Part shown: piece by piece, positions 1-9,386 of the stretch
Layout of the letters: every line of letters begins with the position of its first letter
Numbering within the stretch: the first letter of the stretch is position 1
Origin: Ruminiclostridium sp.
GTDB lineage: Bacteria; Bacillota; Clostridia; Oscillospirales; Ruminococcaceae
Length of the DNA stretch: 45,636 bases
Direction: 5' to 3'
Assembly: GCA_024682455.1 (NCBI GenBank)
Contig: JAIKZF010000074.1
Span: 1-45,636 of the forward strand
Translations under genes and position numbers: made by a program
The notes under the pieces: model-generated
What the model was told of the DNA's origin: nothing
What the model saw: only the letters and a program-made list of their open reading frames with translations
Databases searched by the model: none

Positions 1-1680
1 CTCTATCAGCAGCCCCGCGGCGTGAGCCCGGACATAAAGATCATCGCGATAGACGACTCGGACGAGAGCCGGGCGACGCTCGGGAATTTCGGCACCTGGA
101 AGCGCGACGTGTACGCGCGCGTCATCGAAACGCTGGGAGACTATCCGGCTGTGATATCGCTGGACGTTCTCCTGCTTGGCGGTATCGACGAAGAGACCGA
201 CAGCAGGCTCATCGAGGCGTGCCGCAGCAGCGGCAGAGTCGTCGCCGCCGAGCATATCAACTATACCGCAAAGTATGAGTCCGGCGAGGACGGCTTCGGC
301 TACATCGACTATACGCACATAGACTCGGTCAGCAAGCCGATACTCGACGGCAGCGCGGAGCTGGGATTTGTGAATTTCCCGGTGAGCGAGGACGGCGAGG
401 TCAGGAGCGTAATGCTGACGGAGAGCTTTGAGGGCTCCGCGATGCAGAGCCTTGCCTGCCGGACATACACGCGCTACTGCGAGCTGAAAGGCGTGGCTCC
501 GAACGAGCCCGCGCTTGACGAGGCGGGCTGTATGTGGATAGACTATGCCGGCAGACCACGCGCCTATGAGCACATACCGATAACCTCGGTGCTCAACGGG
601 ACTGTGGATCCGCGCGCGTTCAGGGACTGCATCGTGTTTGTGGGCGCGTACGAGACGGGGCTGCGCGACGAGTACAGCGTTCCGGTCAGCGCCGAGCGTA
701 TGTTCGGCGTGGAGATAAACGCGAACGTTGTGCAGGCTCTGCTTGACGGGCGCTCGCCCGTTCCTGCGGACAGGCTTCCCGCGTCGCTTATCTGCGCGGC
801 TGCGGCTGCGGCGGTGTTCATTCTTGCCGGGGTGACGAAGGTACGCGTGAGCACGCCGGTTTTCATAGGCACCGTACTGCTGTGGGGAGCCGCGTGCTTT
901 CTGCTGTGGCGCGAAGGCGTGATAATGCCGCTTATCTACACTCCGATATTCACGGGACTTGCGTTTCTTACGCAGCTGATATTCAACTACACGGAGGAAA
1001 CTCTCGAAAAGCGCAGGATAATGAGCGCGTTCAGGAAGTATGTAGCTCCGCAGGTAGTCGAGAATATAGCAAAGAGCGGGAATTACAGGATAAACCTCGG
1101 CGGCGAGCGCAAGCACATAGCGGTGCTTTTCGTGGATATACGCGGCTTCACCACGATGTCGGAGAGCTTAGAGCCTGAGCAGGTGGTGGATATAGTCAAC
1201 ACATACCTGAATCTTACGACGAGGTCGATATTTGCAAATGAGGGAACACTCGACAAGTTTGTCGGGGACGCGACCATGGCGGTATTCAACGCGCCTTTCG
1301 ATCTGGACGATTATGTGTTCCGCGCGGTAAAGACTGCAATGGACATAAACGCGGGCAGCGCGGAGATAGAAGCGAAGTTCATGGAGAAATACGGCAAGAG
1401 CGTAGGCTTCGGCATAGGCGTGAACTGCGGAGACGCCGTAGTCGGCAATATGGGCTGTGATTTCCGTATGGATTATACTGCCATGGGCGATACTGTCAAT
1501 ACTGCCGCCCGCCTCGAAGCTAACGCCAAGCGCGGCCAGATACTTATAAGCAGCGAGGTCTATGAGCGCGTCAAAGACCGCATTACCGCCGAGCCTATCG
1601 GCGAAATCCCCCTCAAAGGTAAATCCGTCGGCGTCTTCGTCTACTCAGTTACGGGAATGAGAGAGCCAGAACGAGAATAA
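1..1680 (+). CDS. CHASE2-domain adenylate cyclase (5' end cut off by window edge)
   Basis: Membrane-bound class III nucleotide cyclase that should make cAMP in response to an extracytoplasmic signal. The frame is open through base 1 (in-frame residues precede the first visible GTG at 22), so the N-terminus and first membrane helix lie outside the window. Counting from that GTG, residues 1-250 are a CHASE2 sensor, about 255-325 hold three hydrophobic helices, and 365-545 are the cyclase domain. The two metal-binding Asp are D372 (FVDIRGFT) and D416 (DKFVGD), 44 residues apart. D484 in MDYTAMGD sits at the purine-specifying position and favours ATP over GTP. The transition-state motif NTAARLE follows. 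It is convergent with the AraC gene, with a bidirectional terminator between them. Domain identity is secure; the ligand and exact nucleotide are inferred. Confidence 0.93.
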   Translation, partial: LYQQPRGVSPDIKIIAIDDSDESRATLGNFGTWKRDVYARVIETLGDYPAVISLDVLLLGGIDEETDSRLIEACRSSGRVVAAEHINYTAKYESGEDGFGYIDYTHIDSVSKPILDGSAELGFVNFPVSEDGEVRSVMLTESFEGSAMQSLACRTYTRYCELKGVAPNEPALDEAGCMWIDYAGRPRAYEHIPITSVLNGTVDPRAFRDCIVFVGAYETGLRDEYSVPVSAERMFGVEINANVVQALLDGRSPVPADRLPASLICAAAAAAVFILAGVTKVRVSTPVFIGTVLLWGAACFLLWREGVIMPLIYTPIFTGLAFLTQLIFNYTEETLEKRRIMSAFRKYVAPQVVENIAKSGNYRINLGGERKHIAVLFVDIRGFTTMSESLEPEQVVDIVNTYLNLTTRSIFANEGTLDKFVGDATMAVFNAPFDLDDYVFRAVKTAMDINAGSAEIEAKFMEKYGKSVGFGIGVNCGDAVVGNMGCDFRMDYTAMGDTVNTAARLEANAKRGQILISSEVYERVKDRITAEPIGEIPLKGKSVGVFVYSVTGMREPERE

Positions 1681-1700
1681 GTAAACACTTAGCTGTCTGG

Positions 1701-1853
1701 CTGGGGGAGGAAGAAGGCGAGGAAGGAAGAAAACCCCTGTTCCACGTCAGTTGCCTTTAATCGCCGCGTCCTTGCGGCGTTCTGGGCAACTGATTACGGC
1801 CTCCTGCCGTAAAAAAGGCGTTTTCTCCCTCCCCCGCCTCCTCCCTCCCCCAG
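1701..1853. repeat. Multi-hairpin palindromic element, family A copy 1
   Basis: A 34-bp purine-rich arm (1701-1734) is matched by an inverted arm (1820-1853). Inside are two hairpins: 1750-1790 (GTTGCC/GGCAAC with inner CGCCGC/GCGGCG) and 1794-1812 (TTACGGC/GCCGTAA). The same architecture recurs at 14732-14887. The five outer-stem imperfections are all A opposite C on the plus strand, which become U-G wobbles in a minus-strand transcript. No protein-coding signal is seen. Function unknown. Confidence 0.8.
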
Positions 1854-1895
1854 ACCCCCTCCCTCCTCCACCCTCTCCCTCTTTCGGGAAAGGCG

Positions 1896-1945
1896 AACCG
1901 CTTCGCCTTGCAGCGGGGGTAGGTAATACGCCTTGACAAGTAAAA
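1896..1945. repeat. Conserved tail segment of family A (CTTCGCCTTGCAGCGGGG)
   Basis: The segment GCTTCGCCTTGCAGCGGGG, then GTAGGTA and CTTGACAAG, recurs at 14928-14970, 21085-21137, 33890-33926 (same strand) and in part at 13010-13045. It is inverted at 9275-9300 and 45548-45590. It contains short self-complementary stretches such as AGGCGA/TCGCCT. The TTGACA-like string in it has no convincing -10 box at proper spacing, so I do not call a promoter. Confidence 0.75.
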
Positions 1946-1968
1946 AGAACAGTATAAACCAAAAAAAT

Positions 1969-1997
1969 CTGCTCCTTTTACGCAACAAAAGGAGCAG
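1969..1997. terminator. Bidirectional intrinsic terminator between cyclase and araC
   Basis: An 11-bp perfect stem (CTGCTCCTTTT with AAAAGGAGCAG, 7-nt loop) is followed by TTATTTTTAT on the plus side and preceded by A7 (a U-run on the minus side). It can end both the cyclase and the convergent AraC transcript. A sister copy at 15000-15028 has one stem pair changed from T-A to G-C. Confidence 0.8.
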
Positions 1998-2082
1998 TTA
2001 TTTTTATACATTTAAGTATAGTATACTCCGAAAAGGAGCGAACCCGAAGGGGCGCTCCCCGCCGGGCGAAATAAAACGCGGC

Positions 2083-2934
2083 TTATTGAAGCTTCGCCGT
2101 ACGATAAAGCTTCTTGAACTCCGACGGCGTGCAGCCGTTTATGTCCTTGAACACGCGGTTGAACGTGGTGAGACTGGAGAACCCCACCCGGGCGGCGGCG
2201 TCGGTGACAGAAGCGTTCTCCTCCAGAAGAAGAAGCTCCGCGGCGCTGACACGGCGGTTGTTCAGAAAGCTGATGAACGTCGTGCCGCTGTATTTCTTGA
2301 AAATACGCGAAAAATGGCAGGAGCTGTAACCCGCAATATCCGCGAGACTTTCAAGCGATATGTCGTTCATGTAGTTTTTCTCGATATAGCCGAAGACAAG
2401 GTGTATCGTGTCCGAGTATTTCTCGCTTTCCTCGTGTTTGAACCGGCTGAGCTGAAATTCCCTGATGTGCGTGAGAAAGCTTAAAAGCTTCATATAGACG
2501 TAAATGTCGGACAGAACGCCGAACTCGAAGTAAAGAGTGTAGATCTCCTCCATGATGTGACCGAGCGAACGGCGTATCTCGGTACCGGTCTCCGCGTTGA
2601 TGACAAGAGGCTCGGTGATGACCGCGCGCAGCTCCGGCAAGGCGGGAACTCCGTCGATCAGTCGGTTGTCGCAGAGAAGTATCAGCCTGCGGCCGGGATT
2701 GGCTTTGAGATTGTGTATCTTGCCAGCCGGTATCAGCATTATGTCGCGCTCGTTCAATGTATATACCCTGCCGCTGCATATAACTGTATAGGTGTTGCTG
2801 AGCGGCATTATTATCTCAATGGCGTTGTGCCAGTGCGGAGGATATTCCTCGTTCTCCACGTTGTCGTAAAGACGTATGCTCTTGTTTTTCAGATAGTCGA
2901 CCGTTTCAAAGTCTCCGTTCAGGTGCGCTATCAC
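2083..2934 (-). CDS. AraC-family transcriptional regulator with N-terminal cupin domain
   Basis: A likely carbohydrate-sensing regulator, 283 aa. The first ~100 residues form a cupin-like sensor (HWHNAIEI motif) and the last ~100 a double helix-turn-helix of AraC type (ISLESLADIAGYSSCHFSRI, then AARVGFSSLTTFNRVFK). I start it at the GTG at 2934 because AAAGGAGGG lies 7 nt upstream. A longer open frame back to a TTG at 3012 would place the start upstream of the gene's own -35 box. It is divergent from the GH3-esterase-GH67 operon, so it most likely controls xylan-derived sugar use. The inducer is not deducible. Confidence 0.92.
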   Translation of the reverse strand: MIAHLNGDFETVDYLKNKSIRLYDNVENEEYPPHWHNAIEIIMPLSNTYTVICSGRVYTLNERDIMLIPAGKIHNLKANPGRRLILLCDNRLIDGVPALPELRAVITEPLVINAETGTEIRRSLGHIMEEIYTLYFEFGVLSDIYVYMKLLSFLTHIREFQLSRFKHEESEKYSDTIHLVFGYIEKNYMNDISLESLADIAGYSSCHFSRIFKKYSGTTFISFLNNRRVSAAELLLLEENASVTDAAARVGFSSLTTFNRVFKDINGCTPSEFKKLYRTAKLQ

Positions 2935-2977
2935 CGTAATTCCCTCCTTTGCGGGGATATCGGGTGTTCCCGATACT

Positions 2978-3006
2978 ATTATACTACCGCTTTGCGCGGA
3001 TTTCAA
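2978..3006 (-). promoter_or_regulatory. Sigma-A promoter of the araC gene
   Basis: On the minus strand, TTGAAA (3006-3001), a 17-bp spacer and TATAAT (2983-2978) lie about 44 nt before the GTG at 2934. This fixes the start and rejects the upstream TTG. Confidence 0.8.
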
Positions 3007-3021
3007 TAGCAAATCTCAAAA

Positions 3022-3090
3022 TTTGCGCAAAAAACGGAATGAAAAGTGCAAAAAATGTGTAGAAAACGTTTATAACTATAATGTATAATA
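3022..3090 (+). promoter_or_regulatory. Promoter/operator region of the glucuronoxylan operon
   Basis: Two overlapping-phase TATAAT boxes lie at 3077-3082 and 3084-3089, but no good -35 box sits 16-18 bp upstream of either, as expected for an activator-dependent promoter. Nearby are a 10-bp palindrome TTTGCGCAAA (3022-3031) and a cre-like site centred on AAACGTTT (about 3061-3074, 12 of 14 positions of a CcpA-type consensus by eye). AraC and carbon-catabolite control are inferred, not shown. Confidence 0.5.
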
Positions 3091-3130
3091 AGATAAGAAC
3101 AACAGGCACCTCGCCGGAAAGGACAGGAAT

Positions 3131-5209
3131 ATGGAAAAGTATCTTGATGAGACCCTGAGCATAGAAGAACGCGCCGAAGCGCTGACAGACGCAATGACGA
3201 CGGAGGAGCAGGCATCGCAGCTCCGATATGACGCCCCCGCCGTGGAAAGGCTCGGCATACCCGCCTATAACTGGTGGAACGAGGCTCTGCACGGACTGGC
3301 GCGCTCCGGAATAGCGACCATGTTCCCGCAGGCAATAGGCATGGCGGCGATGTTCGACCCGGAGCGCGTCGAAAAGGCAGGCCATATCACCGGCGTAGAA
3401 TCCCGCGCCAAGTACAACGCCTACACAAAGCACGGCGACCGCGACATATACAAGGGGCTGACGATGTGGGCTCCGAATATCAACATATTCCGCGACCCGC
3501 GCTGGGGACGCGGCCATGAGACCTACGGCGAGGATCCGTTCCTGACCGCCGAGAACGGCAAGGCGTACGTCCGCGGCCTGCAGGGCGGCGGAAAGACGAT
3601 GATGACCGCCGCCTGCGCGAAGCATTTCGCGGTGCACAGCGGCCCCGAGGCTATACGCCATGAGTTCAACGCCGAGGTGTCGGAAAAGGATCTTGAGGAG
3701 ACCTACCTGCCCGCGTTCGAGGCTCTGGTGCGCGAGGCAAAGGTCGAGGGCGTCATGGGAGCCTACAATCGCGTAAACGGCGAGGGAGCCTGCGCAAGCA
3801 AAATGCTGATGAAGCACCTGAAAGACTGGGGATTCGACGGATATTTCGTGTCCGACTGCTGGGCGATACGCGACTTCCACGAGCACCACGGCCTCACCGC
3901 GACGGCGGCGGAGTCCGCGGCTCTTGCCCTAAAGACAGGCTGCGACGTTAACTGCGGCTGCACATATATGAACCTGCTCACAGCGCTGGACGAGGGGCTT
4001 ATAACAAAGGACGATATCCGCAAGGCCTGCGTGCACCTGATGAGAACGAGAATAAGGCTCGGTATGTTCGACAAGCACACCGAGTTCGACGATATACCCT
4101 ACACGGTAGTTTCCTGCGCCGAGCACAAGTCGGTATCGCTGGAGTGCTCCGAAAGATCGGCGGTCATGCTGAAAAACGACGGCATACTGCCCCTCGACGC
4201 GTCGAAGATAAAGACGATAGCGGTCATAGGCCCCAACGCCGACAGCCGTGCCGTTCTCGAAGGCAATTACAACGGCAGAGCCGATAAGTATGTGACATTC
4301 CTCGACGGCATACGCGAGCGCTTCGACGGTCGCGTGATCTTCGCCGAGGGCTGCCACCTGTATAAGGAGAAGGTCTCCGTGCTCGCTGTGCCGGACGACC
4401 GCTCGGCTGAGGCAGTCGCAGCCGCAGAGTGCGCCGACCTCGTGATACTCTGCGTGGGGCTCGACGCTTCTATCGAGGGCGAGGAGGGCGACACCGGCAA
4501 CGAGTTCTCCTCCGGCGACAAGAACAGCCTTGAGCTCCCGCCTCCGCAGCGCATACTGACCGAGAAAGTGCTCGCCGTCGGCAAGCCCACGGTCATCATC
4601 ACCGCCGCCGGCAGCTCGGTGAACGTTCACGCGGACAAGGCGAACGCCCTGATACACGCGTGGTATCCCGGCTCCGAGGGAGGCACTGCTCTCGCGAAGA
4701 TACTGTTCGGCGATATATCGCCGTCCGGAAAGCTCCCCGTGACGTTCTACGAGAACACCGACAAGCTCCCCGATTTCACGGACTACTCGATGAAGGGCAG
4801 GACCTACCGCTATACCCGCGAGAACGTGCTTTACCCGTTCGGCTACGGTCTGACCTACGGCAGGGTCGTCTGCGAGTCGGTCGCCTATGAGGACGGCAGG
4901 GCTTCGGTAAAGGTGACGAACACCGGAGACACCGCCTCCGAGGATGTTATCCAGCTCTACATAAAGGATAACAGCGAGTGGGCTGCTCCGTACGGAAGTC
5001 TCTGCGGGTTCAGGCGCGTAAGGCTCGGCGCGGGCGAAAGCGCCGAGGTCGTGATACCCGTACCCGAGAGCGCCTTCACCTCGGTGGACGAAAACGGAAA
5101 GAGAGCGCGCTTCGGCACGTCATTCACGCTGTACGCGGGAACTCATCAGCCCGACAGCCTGAGCTGCGCGCTCAGCGGCACGGACTGCGTGAGCACGGAG
5201 ATAAACTGA
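3131..5209 (+). CDS. GH3 beta-glycosidase, probably beta-xylosidase
   Basis: Cytoplasmic exo-glycosidase (692 aa, no signal peptide) expected to release monomers from xylo- or gluco-oligosaccharides. It begins with a GH3 barrel: WWNEALHG, RDPRWGRGHETYGEDP, the KHF motif in CAKHFAVHSGPE, and the nucleophile Asp242 in FVSDCWAI. The second GH3 domain spans about 340-555 (EGEEGDTGNEFSSGDK contains candidate acid/base Glu). A fibronectin-III-like C-terminus is at about 600-680. The SDCWAI form of the nucleophile motif and the linked GH67 and GH10 genes favour xylosidase over glucosidase. It is first in a three-gene operon; the esterase starts 1 nt after its stop. Confidence 0.92.
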   Translation: MEKYLDETLSIEERAEALTDAMTTEEQASQLRYDAPAVERLGIPAYNWWNEALHGLARSGIATMFPQAIGMAAMFDPERVEKAGHITGVESRAKYNAYTKHGDRDIYKGLTMWAPNINIFRDPRWGRGHETYGEDPFLTAENGKAYVRGLQGGGKTMMTAACAKHFAVHSGPEAIRHEFNAEVSEKDLEETYLPAFEALVREAKVEGVMGAYNRVNGEGACASKMLMKHLKDWGFDGYFVSDCWAIRDFHEHHGLTATAAESAALALKTGCDVNCGCTYMNLLTALDEGLITKDDIRKACVHLMRTRIRLGMFDKHTEFDDIPYTVVSCAEHKSVSLECSERSAVMLKNDGILPLDASKIKTIAVIGPNADSRAVLEGNYNGRADKYVTFLDGIRERFDGRVIFAEGCHLYKEKVSVLAVPDDRSAEAVAAAECADLVILCVGLDASIEGEEGDTGNEFSSGDKNSLELPPPQRILTEKVLAVGKPTVIITAAGSSVNVHADKANALIHAWYPGSEGGTALAKILFGDISPSGKLPVTFYENTDKLPDFTDYSMKGRTYRYTRENVLYPFGYGLTYGRVVCESVAYEDGRASVKVTNTGDTASEDVIQLYIKDNSEWAAPYGSLCGFRRVRLGAGESAEVVIPVPESAFTSVDENGKRARFGTSFTLYAGTHQPDSLSCALSGTDCVSTEIN

Positions 5210-5210
5210 T

Positions 5211-7088
5211 ATGGCAAATAAATTTTCCGTAATGCGCGTGATAAGCAGTCACGCGGTATTGCAGGCTGACTGCGGGAATACGATATACGGCACGGCTGAC
5301 GCCGGGTCGGAGACAAGGCTTGAAATAACGGGCGGTACAACGCTTACCGCCATTGCAGACGAAAACGGAAGGTGGGAGATCGTTCTCCCGCCTTTCTCGG
5401 CTTCCCGGGAGGCTTACGTTTTCACATTCACGAACGGCGGCGCGGAGCTGAGATTCGACGATATCCTGTTCGGCGACTTGTTCCACATAAGCGGTCAGTC
5501 GAACATGGAGCTGCCCATGTTCCGGACGACCGATCCCCTCGCGCCGGAGGAATTCCCGTCCTGCGGGTATATCCGGGAGTTCCGGGTGCCGGTGGAGTGC
5601 AGGTTCGGAAAGGACGACGTGTGCGAGGACTTCACGGGAGGCGAATGGAAAACGGCTGTGCCGGAGAACGTCCCGGACATGAGCGCCGCGGGCTTCTGGT
5701 TCGCTTATGAGATATACAATAAGTACAAAATTCCGGTAGGACTGCTGAACACCTCGGCGGGCGGAGCCCCGATAGAGGGCAGACTGCCGTATAAGATGCT
5801 GTCGGAGCTCGGCTGGTACGACGATTTCCTGAAAGAGTGTACAGCCGACGGCTACATGGAGCGCGTCACCTCCGGGGACGCGGAACGCGCCGCGAAGCGT
5901 ACGGAAAGGCTCGACAGCCTCGACGGGATATCCGGCGCGGTATTCAGCGATACCGTGCGCTTTACGGAATGTACGGTGCCGCTCGACTTTGACGAAAACG
6001 AAGAGCTGCGGGGCTTCTGCGGCAGGATATGGTTCAGGAAGAGCTTTGAGATACCCGGGGACGCCGACCTGTCGGACGCGGTGCTGATACTCGGCACTAT
6101 TACCGACGCGGACGTGACGTACGTGAACGGGGAGCTCGTCGGCGAGACCACCTATATGTACCCGCCGCGTATCTACCCCGTGCCTGCCGGAACTCTCATA
6201 CACGGCACGAACACCGTTCACGTCCGCGTGGATGTGCAGTGCGCGCGCGGAGGCTTCACAAAGGGCAAGGACTACTGCCTGAAGCTCGGAGACCGGCTCA
6301 TTCCCCTGTCCGGTGCCTGGGAGTACGCAACAGCCGCAAAGATACCGTGGGAAAAGGGAGGCACCTTCTTCCCGGGACTGCCGCTCGGAGTGTACGGCGC
6401 TATGACATCTCCGGCATTCAGGATAAGATGCCGCGCCCTGCTATGGTATCAGGGCGAGTCGAACTGTAATCACCCCGACAGATACGCGTTCCTGTTCCGC
6501 AATACGGTCGCGTTCTTCCGGGAAAGATACGGGTATGACATTCCCGTTATCACCACGCAGCTCTGCAACTACGACGACCCGTTCGCCGGAGGCTCCGACT
6601 GCTGGGCCCGGCTGCGTCAGGCGCAGCTTGAATGTCTCGCTGTCCCCGGCACCGATATGGCTGTCACCATAGACGCCGGCGAGGACAACGACCTGCACCC
6701 GCGCGACAAAAAGACCGTCGGAAAGCGCCTCGCGCTCTGCGCGATGAGACTGCTGTACGGCGATACGGATATAAAGCCCTCCGTTTACTGCGAAAGCGCG
6801 GTCTGCTCCGGCGCAGGCAGAGTCCTGCTCGGCTTCACGGACAATTCCCGCGTGCGGCTCGACGGCAGCCGACCGGATATGTTCAATATCATAACAGCCT
6901 CCGGAAAGCTGCCGGCGCAGTCCGCGGAGCTTACGGAGAACGGCGTACTGCTGACCTTTGCTCACGGCACGCTCCCGGAAAAGGTGCGCTGCGAGTGGAG
7001 CAACGCCCCGGAAGCCGTCGTACTGCGCGACGACGCGGGAATACCGATATCTCCGTTTGAGATCAATATCGGAAAGGAGATTATATGA
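5211..7088 (+). CDS. SGNH-type carbohydrate acetylesterase (sialate O-acetylesterase-like) with jelly-roll insertion
   Basis: A 625-aa cytoplasmic esterase likely removing acetyl groups from xylo-oligosaccharides. Visible catalytic elements are Ser97 in SGQSNMELP, the LWYQGESN block, and Asp494/His496 in DLHPRDKK. Residues about 265-350 are a galactose-binding-like jelly-roll insertion ([23 protein letters not shown]) splitting the SGNH fold, as seen in SASA/CE20-type xylan acetylesterases. Family SASA is named for sialate, but nothing here suggests sialic acid use and the neighbours point to acetylated glucuronoxylan. It sits between GH3 and GH67, and its last codons overlap the GH67 start (ATGA at 7085-7088), implying translational coupling. 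Confidence 0.88.
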   Translation: MANKFSVMRVISSHAVLQADCGNTIYGTADAGSETRLEITGGTTLTAIADENGRWEIVLPPFSASREAYVFTFTNGGAELRFDDILFGDLFHISGQSNMELPMFRTTDPLAPEEFPSCGYIREFRVPVECRFGKDDVCEDFTGGEWKTAVPENVPDMSAAGFWFAYEIYNKYKIPVGLLNTSAGGAPIEGRLPYKMLSELGWYDDFLKECTADGYMERVTSGDAERAAKRTERLDSLDGISGAVFSDTVRFTECTVPLDFDENEELRGFCGRIWFRKSFEIPGDADLSDAVLILGTITDADVTYVNGELVGETTYMYPPRIYPVPAGTLIHGTNTVHVRVDVQCARGGFTKGKDYCLKLGDRLIPLSGAWEYATAAKIPWEKGGTFFPGLPLGVYGAMTSPAFRIRCRALLWYQGESNCNHPDRYAFLFRNTVAFFRERYGYDIPVITTQLCNYDDPFAGGSDCWARLRQAQLECLAVPGTDMAVTIDAGEDNDLHPRDKKTVGKRLALCAMRLLYGDTDIKPSVYCESAVCSGAGRVLLGFTDNSRVRLDGSRPDMFNIITASGKLPAQSAELTENGVLLTFAHGTLPEKVRCEWSNAPEAVVLRDDAGIPISPFEINIGKEII

Positions 7089-9016
7089 GCGATATATATA
7101 AATGCTGGCTGCCGGAAAAGAACGACAAAAGACTCGCGCTGTGGAAGAGCTATTTCACCTCCGTTTACGCGGACAGCTCCGACAAGACGACGCAAACCGC
7201 CGTCAGAGAGCTCCGACGCGCCGCGAGGATCAGGACCTCCTCCGAGCGCACAGGCGAGGGCTTCGCGCTCGTCACAGACGAGAGCCTCGGGGCGGGAGGC
7301 TACAGGATAGGCATTACCGACAGCGAGATAGTCATTGCGGGAGGCGACGGCAGCGGAAAACTGTACGGCGTCCTGCGCTTCCTCACCCTCGCCGCGGGCA
7401 GTATGCTCAAAAGCAAAACGCTCTGCGAGACCCCCGCTTATCCCCTGCGCATCGTCGACCACTGGGACAACGCCGACGGCACCGTCGAGCGCGGCTATTC
7501 CGGAGGCTCGCTCTTCTTCCGGGAAGACAGGGTCTCCGACGATAACGAGGCTCTCACCGACTACGCGCGGCTGCTGGCTTCCGTCGGGATAAACGCGGTA
7601 TGCCCGAATAACGTCAACGTTCACGACACCGAGACCCTGTTCATCACGGACAGGTACCTCGGGGACTTCGCGCGCATAGCGAAGATATTCCGCGGCTACG
7701 GGATAAGGCTGTTCCTCTCCGTGAACTTCGCGGCTCCGACGCAGATCGGGGGGCTCGATACCGCCGACCCGCTCGACGACTCTGTCCGGAAGTGGTGGAG
7801 CTCCGCAGCCGCAGAGATCTACCGCCGCATACCCGATTTCGGAGGATTTGTGGTCAAGGCTGACTCCGAAGGCCGCCCCGGCCCCCACACCTACGGCAGA
7901 GACCACGCTGACGGCGCGAATATGCTCGCCGAGGCTCTCGCGCCCTACGGGGGAGCCGTGATATGGCGGTGCTTCGTCTACAACTGCCGCACCGACCGGA
8001 ACGACCGGAGCACCGATCGCGCAAAGGCGGCTTACGACAATTTTCTGCCGCTTGACGGGCGCTTTGCCGACAACGTTTATCTCCAGATAAAGAACGGCCC
8101 CATGGACTTTCAGATACGCGAGCCCGTGTCGCCGCTTTTCGGGGCTCTCAATAAGACCAATATGCTTGCGGAGTTCCAGATAACGCAGGAATACACGGGT
8201 CAGCAGATCGACCTGTGCTATCTTGTGCCGATGTGGAAGGAATGTCTCGACTTCGGCAAGCGGCACGGGCAGGTGAAGGACCGCATACAAGGGGCTGCGG
8301 GAGTTTCCAACACCGGGGACGGCGCGTTCCTGACCGGGAACCCGCTCGCGGGGGCAAATCTTTACGGATTCGGGAGGCTGCTGTTCGACCCGGAGCAGTC
8401 TGCGGACCGTATCGCCGCCGAGTGGGTATGCGCTTCGATCACAACGAACAAGATCGCCGCTGTTGAGATCGTCTGCATGCTTGTACGCTCGCGGGAGATC
8501 TATGAGAGCTACACCTCGCCGCTGGGAGTCGGCTGGATGGTAGTCCCGGGCACTCACTACGGCGTGGACGTGGACGGCTACGAATATTCGCGCTGGGGGA
8601 CGTACCACTACGCCGACGGGGACGGTATCGGCGCCGACCGTACCCAGGCGACCGGCACGGGCTACACGGCGCAGTATGACTCCGTGAACGCACGTCTCTA
8701 TGAGGACATAAAAACATGTCCGGACGAGCTGCTGCTGTTCTTTCATCATGTTCCGTACACTCACGTTCTTCACAGCGGCAAGACGGTGATACAGCACATT
8801 TACGACAGTCATTTCGAGGGTGCGGAGCAAGCCGCCGGGCTCCTTAAGGACTGGAAGTCTCTGGAATCCTATATCCCTGCCGACATCTACGCGGAATGTC
8901 TGCACAGGTTCGAGCTCCAGGCCGCTAACAGCGAAAACTGGCGGGACGTCGTCAACACCTACTTTTTCCGCAAGTCGGGCATCCCCGATTCTCACGGAAG
9001 AAAGATATACGAATAG
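7085..9016 (+). CDS. GH67 alpha-glucuronidase
   Basis: Removes (4-O-methyl-)glucuronic acid from the non-reducing end xylose of aldouronic acids, a cytoplasmic step after uptake. 643 aa, no signal peptide. Nearly every GH67 hallmark is present: [65 protein letters not shown], and the ITQEYTGQ block. Candidate catalytic carboxylates are E262, D341 and E369; D341 and E369 are 28 residues apart, in the two blocks where the family's catalytic base pair lies. RBS AAAGGAG precedes the ATG, which overlaps the esterase stop by 4 nt. A long hairpin terminator follows. Confidence 0.96.
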   Translation: MSDIYKCWLPEKNDKRLALWKSYFTSVYADSSDKTTQTAVRELRRAARIRTSSERTGEGFALVTDESLGAGGYRIGITDSEIVIAGGDGSGKLYGVLRFLTLAAGSMLKSKTLCETPAYPLRIVDHWDNADGTVERGYSGGSLFFREDRVSDDNEALTDYARLLASVGINAVCPNNVNVHDTETLFITDRYLGDFARIAKIFRGYGIRLFLSVNFAAPTQIGGLDTADPLDDSVRKWWSSAAAEIYRRIPDFGGFVVKADSEGRPGPHTYGRDHADGANMLAEALAPYGGAVIWRCFVYNCRTDRNDRSTDRAKAAYDNFLPLDGRFADNVYLQIKNGPMDFQIREPVSPLFGALNKTNMLAEFQITQEYTGQQIDLCYLVPMWKECLDFGKRHGQVKDRIQGAAGVSNTGDGAFLTGNPLAGANLYGFGRLLFDPEQSADRIAAEWVCASITTNKIAAVEIVCMLVRSREIYESYTSPLGVGWMVVPGTHYGVDVDGYEYSRWGTYHYADGDGIGADRTQATGTGYTAQYDSVNARLYEDIKTCPDELLLFFHHVPYTHVLHSGKTVIQHIYDSHFEGAEQAAGLLKDWKSLESYIPADIYAECLHRFELQAANSENWRDVVNTYFFRKSGIPDSHGRKIYE

Positions 9017-9021
9017 ACAGA

Positions 9022-9060
9022 AATACCCCCATATCCGTGGAGGTCGGATATAGGGGTATT
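9022..9060 (+). terminator. Long hairpin ending the xylan operon
   Basis: Two 16-nt arms (9022-9037 and 9045-9060) pair with one mismatch around a 7-nt loop, 5 nt after the GH67 stop. No U-run follows, so it may act as an RNA 3'-end stabiliser as much as an intrinsic terminator. Confidence 0.6.
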
Positions 9061-9093
9061 CCTGTATAGTGAAACAAAAATGAAGAAAGCGGC

Positions 9094-9362
9094 GCAGAGC
9101 CTGCGCTCCCATTCCGGCGCGGAAGCCGCGCCGCCAATCCGTATGAGGCTTTTCTGCTACGGGCGGGTCAACTGCCTCGCAGCCGTAAGTTTCATCTGAT
9201 TGAGGGCTGTTCTCTTTTGTAAGTTTCAGCTAATTGGGAGCAGTTTACTTTTATGAGTAATGAGTAAAGGCGCACTACCTCTCCCCGCTGCAAGGCGAAG
9301 CGATTTGTTTTAGGGTCCAGCCCTTTTTTAAAAGGGCTGGCCGCCGGAGGCAACTCTTAAAA
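9094..9362. repeat. Mosaic of palindromic repeats (families C, A-tail and short B)
   Basis: Fills most of the GH67-GH10 gap (9017-9386). A family C segment (about 9103-9225: AATCCGT, TTTTCTGCTACGGGCGGGT, CTGCCTCGCAGCC) matches 45465-45560 and the inverted copy at 33790-33905. An inverted A tail is at 9275-9300. A short-form B element is at 9312-9362, whose CCAGCCC/GGGCTGG stem corresponds to CCACCCC/GGGGTGG in the copies at 15.1 and 29.1 kb. No ORF is credible here. Confidence 0.75.
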
Positions 9363-9386
9363 ATTCTTCTTCTTTTCTTCTCTCTT

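Noticed and set aside
1738-1750. Possible third parS (TGTTCCACGT)
   Set aside because: Only the left ten bases match; the right half is CAGTTG, and the sister repeat at 14769 reads TGTTCCGCTT, so it belongs to the repeat element.
1930-1945. TTGACA in the A tail as a promoter
   Set aside because: The string CTTGACAAG recurs in all A tails but none has a TATAAT-like box 16-18 bp away with a gene behind it.
1747-2484. Several open frames of 60-183 codons across 1747-2011 and 1933-2484
   Set aside because: They lie in the low-complexity repeat and terminator or antisense to the AraC gene, with no RBS or protein-like composition.
2935-3012. Longer AraC protein starting at TTG 3012
   Set aside because: That start lies upstream of the gene's -35 box, while GTG 2934 has an excellent RBS.
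9061-9386. Possible insertion sequence or phage remnant in the repeat mosaics
   Set aside because: No transposase, integrase, or terminal inverted repeat with target duplication is visible in any of the repeat blocks.
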